From Anaerolentibacter hominis (GTDB lineage: Bacteria; Bacillota; Clostridia; Lachnospirales; Lachnospiraceae), in NCBI RefSeq assembly GCF_032380675.1, contig NZ_JAWDIX010000003.1:157580-221579 (forward strand): DNA of 64,000 bases, given 5' to 3'. The notes under the pieces were generated by a model. That model saw only the letters and a list, made by a program, of their open reading frames with translations, was not told the DNA's origin and made no database searches. Below are positions 33,438 to 42,167 of the stretch, piece after piece. Within the stretch, counting starts at the first letter, position 1; each line of letters opens with the position of its first letter. The position numbers and the translations under genes are program-made.

Positions 33438-34941
33438 TTGTCTTTCCTCCTAATCCTGCTCCATAAGTCATAACTTTTTCCTGAGTAACCTCTTCGGTCT
33501 CCGCATCCAGAATCGCCTGTACCTCACCTTCGTACATAACAACGATACGGCTGCTCATATTGATAATTTCAGGGAGCTCCGATGAAATCATGATAATTGA
33601 AACGCCTTCCTTCGCCAGCTCAACCATCAGCTGGTAAATCTCGGCTTTAGCACCTACGTCGATACCACGGGTAGGCTCATCCAGAATTAATACCTTCGGG
33701 TTCTTAGCCAGCCATTTGGCAAGAACTACCTTCTGCTGGTTACCGCCGCTCAGGTTGCCGGCTCTCTGATCCGGACCGGACATTCTGATTCTCATACGCT
33801 GAGAATACGTATCGATAATTTCATCCTGAAGCTTGTAATTAATCTTTAAAGCCTTGTAAATCCGCTTCAAAGAAGGAAGAATAATATTAAAACCAACGGT
33901 ATTGCTCAGTACAAGACCCTGTCCACGACGATCCTCAGGTACCAGACAGATACCTGCCTCAACAGCGTCTTTCATACCCTTCATCAAAACTTTCTTGCCG
34001 TCGATAAATACTTCACCGCCGGTTCTTCTGTCCAGACCAAGCATAGCACGCATTGTCTCTGTTCTGCCTGCGCCGATCAGTCCGGAGAAACCAAGAACTT
34101 CGCCTTTTCTCAAATCAAAGCTTACATTTTTCACATAATCACTGGAAAGATTCTTCACTTCCATGATCACTTCTTTGGAGCCGAATACACGCTCCGCGTA
34201 GAAGTTATCTCCCATCTCACGGCCAACCATCATGCTGACTACTTCTTCACGGGTAGATCCCTCTACTTCTTTGGTAGCAACATAACCACCGTCACGAAGT
34301 ACGGTAAACCGGTCACACACGATGTATAATTCCTCTAGACGATGGGAAATATAAATAATAGATACACCATGTTTCTTCAGGTTACGAACCTGATCATAAA
34401 GGCTGTCTACCTCTCTGGCTGAAAGAGAAGCGGTAGGCTCATCCATAACGATGATCTTTGCATCCTTGGATACAGCCTTTGCAACCTCAACCATCTGCTG
34501 CTGCGCAATTGTCAGATGGTAGATGTACTCACCTGCATCCAGAGGCATGTTCAGACGATCCAGGATCTTCTGAGCCTCTTTTCTCATTGCATCAAAATCA
34601 ACGAAACCGCCTTTTTTCTTTTCCTCACCAAGGAAAATATTTTCCGCTATTGTAAGGTAAGGAACAAGACTGATTTCCTGGTGAATAAATACGATACCAT
34701 TCGCCATGGCATCACGGACACCCTTGAACTGAACTTCTTTGCCGTTCAGCTTGATCGTCCCGGAGTCCTTTGTGTAGATACCGTTCAGAACCTTCATCAG
34801 AGTAGATTTACCTGCACCGTTCTCACCAACAAGTGCGTGAACCTCGCCTCTGATCAGATCGAAATGAACGTCACTCAACGCGTGTACACCCGGGAAAGTC
34901 TTTTCGATGTGGTCCATCTCTAAAATGTAATCATTTGCCAT
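33421..34941 (-). CDS. rbsA: Ribose-type ABC transporter ATP-binding protein
   Basis: 506 residues with two ABC domains, as is normal for RbsA. The first has Walker A GENGAGKST near 39 and Walker B VMDEPTASLSAREV near 165. The second has GLIGAGRTETMRA near 290, signature LSGGNQQKVVLAKW near 400 and Walker B LILDEPTRGIDVGAKAEIY. The second Walker A lacks the lysine, which is typical for this family. It powers uptake by the permease encoded just downstream. Confidence 0.95.
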   Translation of the reverse strand: MANDYILEMDHIEKTFPGVHALSDVHFDLIRGEVHALVGENGAGKSTLMKVLNGIYTKDSGTIKLNGKEVQFKGVRDAMANGIVFIHQEISLVPYLTIAENIFLGEEKKKGGFVDFDAMRKEAQKILDRLNMPLDAGEYIYHLTIAQQQMVEVAKAVSKDAKIIVMDEPTASLSAREVDSLYDQVRNLKKHGVSIIYISHRLEELYIVCDRFTVLRDGGYVATKEVEGSTREEVVSMMVGREMGDNFYAERVFGSKEVIMEVKNLSSDYVKNVSFDLRKGEVLGFSGLIGAGRTETMRAMLGLDRRTGGEVFIDGKKVLMKGMKDAVEAGICLVPEDRRGQGLVLSNTVGFNIILPSLKRIYKALKINYKLQDEIIDTYSQRMRIRMSGPDQRAGNLSGGNQQKVVLAKWLAKNPKVLILDEPTRGIDVGAKAEIYQLMVELAKEGVSIIMISSELPEIINMSSRIVVMYEGEVQAILDAETEEVTQEKVMTYGAGLGGKTSGGEN

Positions 34942-35091
34942 CTCAATCTTCCTTCATATTTAAAATTTGTATTATAGTTACCTAATAACCAAATAAGGAT
35001 ATTCCAATTAAAGCTCAATATTAAATCTTAAATCTGATTGGTTTACATATTTTTACAATATCACTATAGGATAATACGATTCATATAACTA

Positions 35092-35127
35092 ACGATTCAC
35101 TTACCGCTTGCGCGGTATGTGAATCGT
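35092..35127 (-). other. Stem-loop between rbsB-like and rbsA genes
   Basis: ACGATTCACTTACCGC pairs with GCGGTATGTGAATCGT at 15 of 16 positions over a TTGC loop. There is no T tract. In ABC operons such structures protect the binding-protein message and reduce expression of later genes. Confidence 0.75.
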
Positions 35128-35184
35128 CAGCATATAGACTAAATACTATTTACAATTTACTTATTCAGACAACACCCTTACGAC

Positions 35185-36237
35185 TTAGTTATCGTAATCG
35201 TAGTTCTGCATTGTTTCAGCATTGTCTTTATTACACCATTCTGTCGGGATCAGCTGCTCAGCTTCAACGGACTCACCCTTTAATGCTTTAACAGCACTAG
35301 CAACAGCTAATTTACCCATTTCGCCAGGGAACTGAGCGGAAGAACCTAACTGCTCGCCATCCAGAATCAGTTTCTTAGCTTCCTTGGAACCATCGATACC
35401 AACAACTTTGATCTTGTCAAGTTTACCAGCTGCTTTAATAGCAGAGATACAACCCTGAGCTGACGGATCGTTCAGTGCGAACTGACCTGTGATGTTCGGA
35501 GTACCCTGAAGGATGTTCTCCATACAAGGAAGAGCTGCATCAGCAGAACCTGCTGTACCTTCCTGTTTGTTAACAACTTCCATATCAGGATAGTTAGCTT
35601 CGATTGTCTCCATGAAACCTGAACCACGCAGAGCAGCTACTTTAGAAGTAGAACGTAAGTAAGCACCAAGCTCACCCTTCTCGCCAAGTTCTTTTGCTAA
35701 GTTCTCAGCACAAAGAACGCCTGCCTGATAGTTATCGGATGCAACTGTACTAACCAGTACGCTAGGATCATCCAAAGGAGTATCGATAGCGATCATGATG
35801 ATACCTTTTTCTTTAGCGGTCTCCAGAGCGGAGTTAACGCCTGTGGAGTCAACGCAGTTAACGAAGATAACATCTACGCCAGATGCAACAGCATCTTCAA
35901 TATCATTCAGCTGTTTAGCAACGTTGGTATCTGCATCATATACAGCTAAAGTAGAACCATTGTTCAGATCATTGATAGCACCTTCAACACCAACTTTGAT
36001 TTCGGTGAAGAATGGGTTCCATGTGTTCTGAAGTGTCAGAGCGAATTTCCAGGGGCCTTCTGCTTTGCCAGCATCAGCTCCGCCATCGGTCTTGTCATCA
36101 GTTGCAGGTGTCTGCTGATCTTCGGTCTTCGGTGTGTCATTTTTTGGCTCTTCTTCTTTTTTGCTACATCCAACCATAGCACTTACACAAAGAACAAATA
36201 CTAACAACAGAGCCAGTAATTTCTTGCTTGTTTTCAT
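35185..36237 (-). CDS. Sugar-binding lipoprotein of the ribose-type ABC transporter
   Basis: 350 residues. The signal peptide LLALLLVFVLCVSAMVGC ends in a lipobox with the lipidated cysteine at 24. An acidic linker (KKEEEPKNDTPKTEDQQTPA) runs to about residue 60. The rest is a periplasmic-binding-protein-4 fold (LQNTWNPFFTEIKVGVEG, DVIFVNCVDSTGVNSAL, VVGIDGSKEAKKLI). It captures the sugar on the cell surface. It is the first gene of the operon; its coding sequence looks highly codon-optimised, fitting high expression. Confidence 0.93.
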   Translation of the reverse strand: MKTSKKLLALLLVFVLCVSAMVGCSKKEEEPKNDTPKTEDQQTPATDDKTDGGADAGKAEGPWKFALTLQNTWNPFFTEIKVGVEGAINDLNNGSTLAVYDADTNVAKQLNDIEDAVASGVDVIFVNCVDSTGVNSALETAKEKGIIMIAIDTPLDDPSVLVSTVASDNYQAGVLCAENLAKELGEKGELGAYLRSTSKVAALRGSGFMETIEANYPDMEVVNKQEGTAGSADAALPCMENILQGTPNITGQFALNDPSAQGCISAIKAAGKLDKIKVVGIDGSKEAKKLILDGEQLGSSAQFPGEMGKLAVASAVKALKGESVEAEQLIPTEWCNKDNAETMQNYDYDN

Positions 36238-36643
36238 AAGATATCTCCTCTTTCCTTATTTTTTTTATAAATTCCCGGATGGGAAATTATAAATAGGGTT
36301 ATGTACCAAACGACTTGATACTGTAGATATACTATCATCATTGTCCTGGGATGTCAATAACAAAATATATATTTTGTACATATTTTAATAAATTCTAAAC
36401 AATCTTTGTACATATTTAACAGATAATAATAAATGCCGCCAATCATGCATAAAATCTGGGTTTTGGGGAAGCCGGGGAGAAGTAAAATGGAATTTATTTC
36501 TACTATATAAAATGTCATTCCATAAACAGTATAGAATTCTTTGCCAGTCAGCCGGATATGAAACAGAAACAAACGACGGTGCGCTCCGCGAACCGTCTTA
36601 TTGTAAGAAAAAGAATAACCGGACGTACGCCGGTTATTCTGCG
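36238..36643 (-). promoter_or_regulatory. Promoter and candidate operator region of the sugar operon
   Basis: A TATAAT (36286-36291, minus strand) lies about 50 bp before the lipoprotein start; its -35 is weak. Further upstream are a perfect 16-bp palindrome CAAAATATATATTTTG (36361-36376) and two direct copies of TTTGTACATATTT (36373-36385 and 36405-36417) 32 bp apart, about three helical turns. This fits an activator-dependent promoter. A hairpin ACGGT..ACCGT lies near 36577-36597. No local regulator gene is present. Confidence 0.55.
36612..36640 (-). terminator. Terminator of tRNA-Arg
   Basis: AGAATAACCGG pairs perfectly with CCGGTTATTCT over a 7-nt loop and is followed by TTTTCTT on the minus strand. 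It starts 4 nt after the tRNA. Confidence 0.9.
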
Positions 36644-36717
36644 CGTTCCTAACTGGATTCGAACCAGCGGCCTACCGCTTAGGAGGCGGTCGCTCTATCC
36701 TGCTGAGCTATAGGAAC
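36644..36717 (-). tRNA. tRNA-Arg (anticodon CCU)
   Basis: 74 nt. The acceptor stem GTTCCTA/TAGGAAC, the anticodon loop CTCCTAA between GCGG-type stem arms, and the T-arm GGTTCGAATCC are all intact. The anticodon CCU reads AGG. CCA is not encoded. It lies 6 bp past the DUF3881 stop on the same strand. Confidence 0.95.
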
Positions 36718-36723
36718 GTATCA

Positions 36724-37602
36724 TTACTGAAAATCCACCTGGCCCTGAAGCCATATCGTTCCCCGAAAACGTCGTCCCGCCTCCGGTTCCCCCATGAGAT
36801 CTTCTTTATTAATACAAATACTGTACTCCAAATCGTTGCAATTTACAAGTAGGACATAAATTTTTTCTCCGGTATTTTCATTTGTGTACTCTTCGCTGCT
36901 CAATATTGTACCCAGCACAGAGTAATTATCCGACTCTGATCCATAGGGAATAAACGAACTTTCCACAATAGAATAAATATCTTCTGTTTTAGTTCTCCTG
37001 GAAATTGAAGCAAACAGGTCAATGTCATCTACAGTCAGGCTGTCGATGGCCTCCTGATTACCCTTTCTTGCTTCTGCAATCAGCTGATTCCGCTTTGTCG
37101 TCTCCTGATGATGGGTCTCCTGATCCGCCTCCTTGCTGTCTACCCCCAGTATAACCTTACCCTCGGCCGACAACCCGGACAAATGCAGCGGCGCTATAAA
37201 ACTGCCGTTTTTGATTACGCTCTGGTTATCCAGATAATCCATGCTGTTCTGCAGATAGAAAATAAGGGATACACCCAGTCTGATATCCTCGCACATCCCT
37301 GTAAAGGCATCCGTGTCGATGCGTTTGTTGATGACTATCTCTTCTGCCGCCGTCACCCCGGTATTTTTCAAATACGGGTAGTAATGGTCCAAATGGAATT
37401 CGCCGTCTTCATCGTATTCTCCCCGAACCGCAATTCCCATACCAGGTGCAAACTCTTTTTCCATCTGCACTCTGAGGATGCCGTCTTCTCCTCTGGTCAG
37501 CCTGTGTCCCCCTGACTCAGCAATAACCTGCTTCAGCACAAAATCCAGTTCTTCCCTGTTTCGTATTCTCTTAAAACCTACGGCCCGCAAAAATTGATGC
37601 AT
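36724..37602 (-). CDS. DUF3881 family protein
   Basis: 292 residues. Starts MHQFLRAVGFKRIRNREELD, the typical beginning of this clostridial family. The middle is mixed alpha/beta with no membrane segment or catalytic motif that I can identify. The C-terminal part (YVLLVNCNDLEYSICINKEDL, FRGTIWLQG) looks like a beta barrel. Function unknown. It is followed directly by tRNA-Arg and stands alone from the DUF4446 gene across a 329-bp gap. Confidence 0.85.
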   Translation of the reverse strand: MHQFLRAVGFKRIRNREELDFVLKQVIAESGGHRLTRGEDGILRVQMEKEFAPGMGIAVRGEYDEDGEFHLDHYYPYLKNTGVTAAEEIVINKRIDTDAFTGMCEDIRLGVSLIFYLQNSMDYLDNQSVIKNGSFIAPLHLSGLSAEGKVILGVDSKEADQETHHQETTKRNQLIAEARKGNQEAIDSLTVDDIDLFASISRRTKTEDIYSIVESSFIPYGSESDNYSVLGTILSSEEYTNENTGEKIYVLLVNCNDLEYSICINKEDLMGEPEAGRRFRGTIWLQGQVDFQ

Positions 37603-37901
37603 CGATTGATCACCTGCCTTTTTTGTTGTCTTTTATTTATACCATTATTCCCGCGTTTTGTCTACTGGTTAAGGTAGTTTCGAACCTCATTGAAAATGGT
37701 TTTTAACAGTATAATACCTTTCAAGTCATTTTATACTGAAGGTCTTTCTTCTATATTAATAGGTTACCATAATCTAGCAGTCTTATGTCCTATGAAATAC
37801 TTTATTCATATATATTTACAAAACGTTTAACTTGTTAGAATACGCAGTTTATACCATTTTTTTATAATGCTGAAAAATTAAAGACCTTTCAATGTAATAA
37901 A
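37603..37901. other. A/T-rich gap before DUF3881, no gene seen
   Basis: About 300 bp of low-G/C sequence between the DUF3881 start and the DUF4446 terminator. It should hold the DUF3881 promoter. Two copies of a short ACCTTTCAA motif are present, but no tRNA, strong hairpin or coding frame stands out. Confidence 0.5.
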
Positions 37902-37930
37902 ACAGAGGCTCTGTTCCCAGAGCCCCCTGT
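37902..37930 (-). terminator. Terminator of the parA-parB-DUF4446 transcript
   Basis: ACAGAGGCTCTG pairs with CAGAGCCCCCTGT across TTCC with one mismatch. TTTTATT follows on the minus strand. It begins 1 bp past the DUF4446 stop. Confidence 0.88.
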
Positions 37931-37931
37931 C

Positions 37932-38471
37932 TTAAACTTCTTCTTCTCTTTTTTCTTCTTCTTTATCCCTTTTCTCCTCCATTGCAACAGCCTCCTGAAA
38001 GGCCTGCTCTTCCTCTTCAGAAAGAGGGAATTCACAAATTCCAAACTTCAGTTCTTTAATATAAGCATAACAGCCATCGTTTGCATACATGGAGTTTAAG
38101 AGAAATCCATTATTATTATGATCCAACATGCACAAAACAAAACTTATGTTCCCCTTTGCTTCATGAAATGCATCATATTTTACGATTGCAAACTTCTGAT
38201 AGGTACCTCTCTGGGATTTTTCCAGAGATTTCATCCGCTCCTGCATTTTATCCAAGGATTCTTCTATATCACTAATTCTGCTGAACCGATCGAGAATTCT
38301 CCGTTCCAGAGAACCGTCCCCATCTTTTCCCATAAACTTTTTATATCTTTTGTTCAGCTTATTCTGCCGTATGATTAAGACTAAAACCAGTATCGCCAGA
38401 ATTACTGCAACTGCCACAAGGCCAAGTAAAATATATCCCACGTCCAAGCCAAGCTGATCCAATAATTTCAC
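37932..38471 (-). CDS. DUF4446 family membrane protein
   Basis: About 179 residues if it starts at the GTG giving VKLLDQLGLDVGYILL, where a GGGTGAT lies 4 nt upstream; the longest frame adds 25 residues without support. One N-terminal membrane helix (YILLGLVAVAVILAILVLVLII) is followed by a coiled coil (DRFSRISDIEESLDKMQERMKSLEK). A domain with the family pattern KFAIVKYDAFHEAKGNISFVL comes next, then a very acidic tail. Function unknown. The gene is regularly next to parB in Lachnospiraceae. Confidence 0.85.
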   Translation of the reverse strand: MKLLDQLGLDVGYILLGLVAVAVILAILVLVLIIRQNKLNKRYKKFMGKDGDGSLERRILDRFSRISDIEESLDKMQERMKSLEKSQRGTYQKFAIVKYDAFHEAKGNISFVLCMLDHNNNGFLLNSMYANDGCYAYIKELKFGICEFPLSEEEEQAFQEAVAMEEKRDKEEEKREEEV

Positions 38472-38604
38472 ATTTATCACCCGTGCATAAATCTTGCCCA
38501 AATAATGTACTCCTGCCAGACAGACGCCAGAAAAAGGGCAACACACTTTTCCTTTCCTTTGTACTATTTCCCCTTAACGAGGAAACTTCATCAGTAACCG
38601 TCTA

Positions 38605-39495
38605 TCATTTAATATTTTCCATTAAATCAATAATTCTCTCCAGATCTTCAATGGAATAATATTCTATTTCTATTTTACCTTTATCGTTGCTTTTTCTGTT
38701 AATACTGACTTTACTTCCTATAATCTGTTTCATTTTCTCTTCCAGATCATGATAAACGGCAGCGTCATCAGCCATCTTAACAATAGGAGCAGCTGGTTTG
38801 GGCTGACCCTGTCTTTTAACCAATTTTTCTGTTTCACGCACGCTCATTTTGTGGTCAAACACTTCCTGTGCTACCATATATTGTGTTTCTTTATCATCAA
38901 TTGCCAATATTGCCCGCGCATGTCCGCTGCTAATCATATCATCAATTAGCATTTGCTGTACTCTTTCATCCAGCTTCAGTAGCCGCATTGAATTTGTAAC
39001 CGCGGCTCTGCTCTTCGATACCCGTTCCGCGATTTCATCCTGTTTCAGCATAAACTCTTTCATTAATCTCTGATAGGCATAGGCTTCCTCAATAGGGTTT
39101 AAATTTTCCCGCTGAATATTTTCAATCAGAGAAATCTCAACTATTTCCTGATCAGAGTATTCCTTTATGATAGCGGGCACTTCCTTCAATCCTGCCAGCC
39201 TTGCAGCTCTCCAACGCCTCTCGCCGGCAATAATCTCATACCGTTTTCCCCTTTTTTGCAAAATCAAAGGCTGTATAACACCATACTGCTTAATAGAGTC
39301 CGCTAATTCTATAAGCGCATCTTCATTGAAGTTTTTTCTTGGCTGCTCCTGGTTTGGTTCTATCTCATTTATACCTACTAATGTTTCACGTGAAACAGTT
39401 TCTTCTTTTTCATTTTTCTCATTAACAGGAGATTCTTTCGTTTCTGTTGGAATGATTGCACCTAATCCCTTGCCTAATCCTCTTTTTGCCGCCAT
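38605..39495 (-). CDS. parB: Chromosome partitioning protein ParB (Spo0J-like)
   Basis: 296 residues. Binds parS, uses CTP to slide as a clamp, and loads SMC. Motifs: RGLGKGLGAIIP (5-16), then IEPNQEQPRKNF, GVIQPLIL, IIAGERRWRAARLAG (the CTP/arginine patch, near 92) and ENIQRENLNPIEEA (near 125). The helix-turn-helix follows at about 150-185 and a C-terminal dimerisation region closes the protein. The codons for VSRET near residue 35 contain a perfect parS. Its ATG overlaps the parA TAA. Confidence 0.97.
   Translation of the reverse strand: MAAKRGLGKGLGAIIPTETKESPVNEKNEKEETVSRETLVGINEIEPNQEQPRKNFNEDALIELADSIKQYGVIQPLILQKRGKRYEIIAGERRWRAARLAGLKEVPAIIKEYSDQEIVEISLIENIQRENLNPIEEAYAYQRLMKEFMLKQDEIAERVSKSRAAVTNSMRLLKLDERVQQMLIDDMISSGHARAILAIDDKETQYMVAQEVFDHKMSVRETEKLVKRQGQPKPAAPIVKMADDAAVYHDLEEKMKQIIGSKVSINRKSNDKGKIEIEYYSIEDLERIIDLMENIK
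39382..39397. promoter_or_regulatory. parS: parS site inside parB
   Basis: Perfect 16-bp palindrome TGTTTCACGTGAAACA, identical to the consensus Spo0J binding site. It is embedded in the 5' part of parB. Confidence 0.97.
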
Positions 39496-40265
39496 TATTT
39501 GTCCATACCCCTTTCAATTACTTCGTCTGCTAAATCACGATATGCATCTGCACCAGAACATTTTGAATCATACATTGTAATCGGCATACCATAACTTGGT
39601 GCTTCGGCCAATCTTACATTTCTGGGAATGATTGATTTATAAATCCGCCTGTCAAGATTTTCTTTCACATTTTCGACAACTTGTAAAGATAAGTTGGTAC
39701 GAGCATCATACATGGTAAAGACGACCCCTTCCAATTCTAATGCTGGATTTAGTGCTTTCTTTATTAATTCTATCGTGTGAATAAGCTGCGTTAGCCCTTC
39801 CAAAGCATAGTATTCGCATTGTATTGGAACAATAACGCTGTCAGAAGCTGTAAGAGCATTGATTGTAAGAGTATTCAGAGATGGAGGGCAGTCAATTATA
39901 ATAAAATCATATTGATCTCTCACCTGGTCCAAAGATTTCTTTAATATATACTCCTTGTTATCAATCCCTATTAATTCTATTTCTGCCCCTGATAAATTCA
40001 TATTGGACGGTAATAGTGACAGATTCGGATATACTTCTTTTATTATACACTCAGATAGAGAGCTTTCAGATAACAGTAACTCATATATGGTATTCTCTAT
40101 TTCTTCTTTTTCAATTCCAAACCCACTTGATGTATTTCCTTGAGGATCTGCATCGACAGTCAGCACTTTCATATTCTTTTCTGCTAAAGCAGCGGAGAGG
40201 TTAATTGCAGTTGTGGTTTTCCCGACACCGCCCTTTTGATTTGCTATTGCTATTATTCGTGCCAC
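39495..40265 (-). CDS. parA: Chromosome partitioning ATPase ParA (Soj-like)
   Basis: 256 residues. The deviant Walker A KGGVGKTTTAINL (residues 10-22) has both lysines; switch I includes DADPQGNTSSGFG and Walker B IIIDCPPSLNTLTINAL. In Bacillus the homologue also regulates DnaA. It is the first gene of parA-parB-DUF4446. Upstream are a ribosome site (AGGAGG-type, GGAAGGAGGATT) and two tandem hairpin repeats. Confidence 0.97.
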   Translation of the reverse strand: MARIIAIANQKGGVGKTTTAINLSAALAEKNMKVLTVDADPQGNTSSGFGIEKEEIENTIYELLLSESSLSECIIKEVYPNLSLLPSNMNLSGAEIELIGIDNKEYILKKSLDQVRDQYDFIIIDCPPSLNTLTINALTASDSVIVPIQCEYYALEGLTQLIHTIELIKKALNPALELEGVVFTMYDARTNLSLQVVENVKENLDRRIYKSIIPRNVRLAEAPSYGMPITMYDSKCSGADAYRDLADEVIERGMDK

Positions 40266-40310
40266 TCTAATCCTCCTTCCTATAACATATATTGATGTAA
40301 TAATGGGTAC

Positions 40311-40442
40311 TTTCTCATTCGCTTCGCGCTTGAGAAATGAAAACTAGCTTCGCGTTAACGCTCAGTTCTACGGGTTTTTCTCATTCGCTTCGCGTTTGAG
40401 AAATAAAAACTAGCTTCGCGCTCACGCTCAGCTAGTTTTTAT
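40311..40442. repeat. Two tandem 66-bp hairpin repeats upstream of parA
   Basis: Each unit starts TTTCTCATTCGCTTCGCG and contains two stem-loops: TTTCTCA...TGAGAAA, then AAAACTAGC-type arms around TTCGCG. In the second unit AAAAACTAGC pairs perfectly with GCTAGTTTTT. The copies start 66 bp apart and differ at several sites, including mutations that weaken the second stem of unit one. Confidence 0.85.
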
Positions 40443-40481
40443 TATACCGGCTATTTATTTAAAAACAAGTATTGACACTAA

Positions 40482-40497
40482 TGTTTCACGTGAAACA
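40482..40497. promoter_or_regulatory. parS: parS site upstream of parA
   Basis: A second perfect TGTTTCACGTGAAACA, 1.1 kb from the first, in the gap between the coiled-coil gene and parA. Confidence 0.97.
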
Positions 40498-40517
40498 TAG
40501 TAAAATTAATAAATTCT

Positions 40518-40940
40518 TTACAATTTATCCAGCTTTGAGATTAGTTGGCCAATTTCAATTAATGCTCGCTCTGGATCATTCTGTATGATTTCTTTAATAA
40601 AAACCAGTTTTTCGACAAGTTTCGTCCTATCCTTCTGTTCGATCACTGCCTGTAATGCTTGATCTCGACTCTCCAGACCCTGCAACCTGTTTTCCAGCTG
40701 ACATTTTGCCATCATACTGACATCACGTTCTTTTTCCAGCTGTCCTATCTTATCTTTTGTCTGAACCGCGATAGGAGAGAAGTATACCTTATTTTCACGT
40801 CCCATTCCAAGCATCTCATTCAGCTCTTTTTCCAATCGAATCTGATTGTTCTCTTCATCGCTTATCTTTTTTCTGATCGCTGCTATTATTTCTTTATTCT
40901 CTGCATATAGCTTTTCTATTTCTTTCATCATCCGGTCCAT
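40518..40940 (-). CDS. Coiled-coil protein, unknown function
   Basis: 140 residues from MDRMMKEIEKLYAENKE, where GAGGA lies 8 nt upstream; a longer frame adds 11 residues. It is almost wholly charged helix with heptad character (KKISDEENNQIRLEKELNEM, KIGQLEKERDVSMMAKCQ). It has no membrane segment or known motif. Lying between the GNAT gene and parA, it may be part of the same transcript as rsmG. I cannot assign a role. Confidence 0.7.
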   Translation of the reverse strand: MDRMMKEIEKLYAENKEIIAAIRKKISDEENNQIRLEKELNEMLGMGRENKVYFSPIAVQTKDKIGQLEKERDVSMMAKCQLENRLQGLESRDQALQAVIEQKDRTKLVEKLVFIKEIIQNDPERALIEIGQLISKLDKL

Positions 40941-40963
40941 TGTGTTCGTCCTCTTTTCTGCCA

Positions 40964-41419
40964 TTAATGGCACTGACAGCCAAAATTACAGTTTTCCTTT
41001 TTCACAGACATGTCTACACACATAAGGCCCTCTGAGCAATATTCTTCACCGGACTTTTGAAAACCGTATCTTTCATAAAAGGGTACTGCATGCAGCTGTG
41101 CGGTTACCTTTACTTTATCTCCCTGACATTGAAACGCACGTTCTAATAGAATACGCACGACAAAGTCTCCATATTCTTTTCCTCTTTCGTCTTTGCAGAC
41201 AGCGATACGACCGATTTTATAACCGTCTTCCTCCTTCACCAGTCTGCCTGTCGCCACGGGTTTAGTTCCGTCATATATAATAAGATGTGCCGCTGTCTGA
41301 TCATCTTCATTCCAGACCATACTTTGTTCTGCTTTCTGTTCCTCCAGAAACACCTGCTCACGTATACGCAGTACATCTGACAGGTCACTGCCGTAAAATA
41401 AGAATTGCCCCTTTATCAT
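40964..41419 (-). CDS. GNAT-family N-acetyltransferase
   Basis: 151 residues. The acetyl-CoA loop is in YKIGRIAVCKDERGKEYG (about residues 67-84), and PFYERYGFQKSGEEY near residue 108 is the usual C-terminal GNAT segment. The family resembles the ElaA type. Substrate is unknown. The C-terminus ends in a cysteine-histidine cluster (CNFGCQCH), an odd feature that may bind metal. It follows rsmG by 15 bp and is probably co-transcribed. Confidence 0.85.
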   Translation of the reverse strand: MIKGQFLFYGSDLSDVLRIREQVFLEEQKAEQSMVWNEDDQTAAHLIIYDGTKPVATGRLVKEEDGYKIGRIAVCKDERGKEYGDFVVRILLERAFQCQGDKVKVTAQLHAVPFYERYGFQKSGEEYCSEGLMCVDMSVKKENCNFGCQCH

Positions 41420-41434
41420 ATGAATATCTCCTTC

Positions 41435-42160
41435 CTATATAATAGGTTCTTTGCCTGGTTTGCCCGGTGTACGGGGATACTTCTTGCCTGTATGTTTTAC
41501 TTTTTCTATAACAACTAATGATCTTGCTATTTCATTGCCAGGGAGTGTAAACTCCTGAATGCCTTTTATTTTCCCTCCTAAAATCTGAATTGCCTTTTTG
41601 GAGCTGTCAAGCTCCTCACTTATATTACCTGACTTATAGGATATGAAAACTCCGCCTATGCGCAGAAACGGCAGACAGTATTCGGACAAAGTGGCCAGAT
41701 TGGCAACCGCCCGGGATGTACAGATGTTATACTGTTCGCGAAACTCAACTTTGTGTGCTAGTTCCTCCGCCCTGCTGTGAACGGCAGTAATACCATGCAG
41801 ACCCAGTTCCTGTATTACTTCATTTAGAAATCCGATCCTTTTATTCAGCGAATCCATCAATACCACTTCTAACTCAGGATAGTATATTTTAAGGGGAATG
41901 CCGGGAAATCCGGCTCCTGTCCCCACATCGATCAGTCTTAAGCCTTCCATAGAAGCCGGGAGATACCGTTTTGCTTTGATGAGAGACAGACTGTCGACAA
42001 AATGTTTTAATTTAACCTCCTCATATTCTGTAATAGCAGTTAAATTCATCACTTTATTCTTCTCAGTCAATAACTCATAATATTTCTGAAATTGTTTCTC
42101 CTGCGCGTCCGTAAGAAACATATCCCAATCATTTAAATAATCATTTAATCTTTTTTCCAT
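41435..42160 (-). CDS. rsmG: 16S rRNA (guanine-527-N7)-methyltransferase
   Basis: 241 residues from MEKRLNDYLNDWDM, with TGAGGA upstream. The SAM-binding loop is LIDVGTGAGFPGIPLKI (near 72). CTSRAVANLATLSEYCLP and FISYKSGN are family motifs. It methylates the 530 loop of 16S rRNA. It begins 7 bp after mnmG, continuing the conserved jag-mnmE-mnmG-rsmG order. Confidence 0.97.
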   Translation of the reverse strand: MEKRLNDYLNDWDMFLTDAQEKQFQKYYELLTEKNKVMNLTAITEYEEVKLKHFVDSLSLIKAKRYLPASMEGLRLIDVGTGAGFPGIPLKIYYPELEVVLMDSLNKRIGFLNEVIQELGLHGITAVHSRAEELAHKVEFREQYNICTSRAVANLATLSEYCLPFLRIGGVFISYKSGNISEELDSSKKAIQILGGKIKGIQEFTLPGNEIARSLVVIEKVKHTGKKYPRTPGKPGKEPII

Positions 42161-42167
42161 TTTATCC

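Noticed and set aside
40311..40442. CRISPR array
   Set aside because: Only two units with no distinct spacers; these are tandem hairpin repeats.
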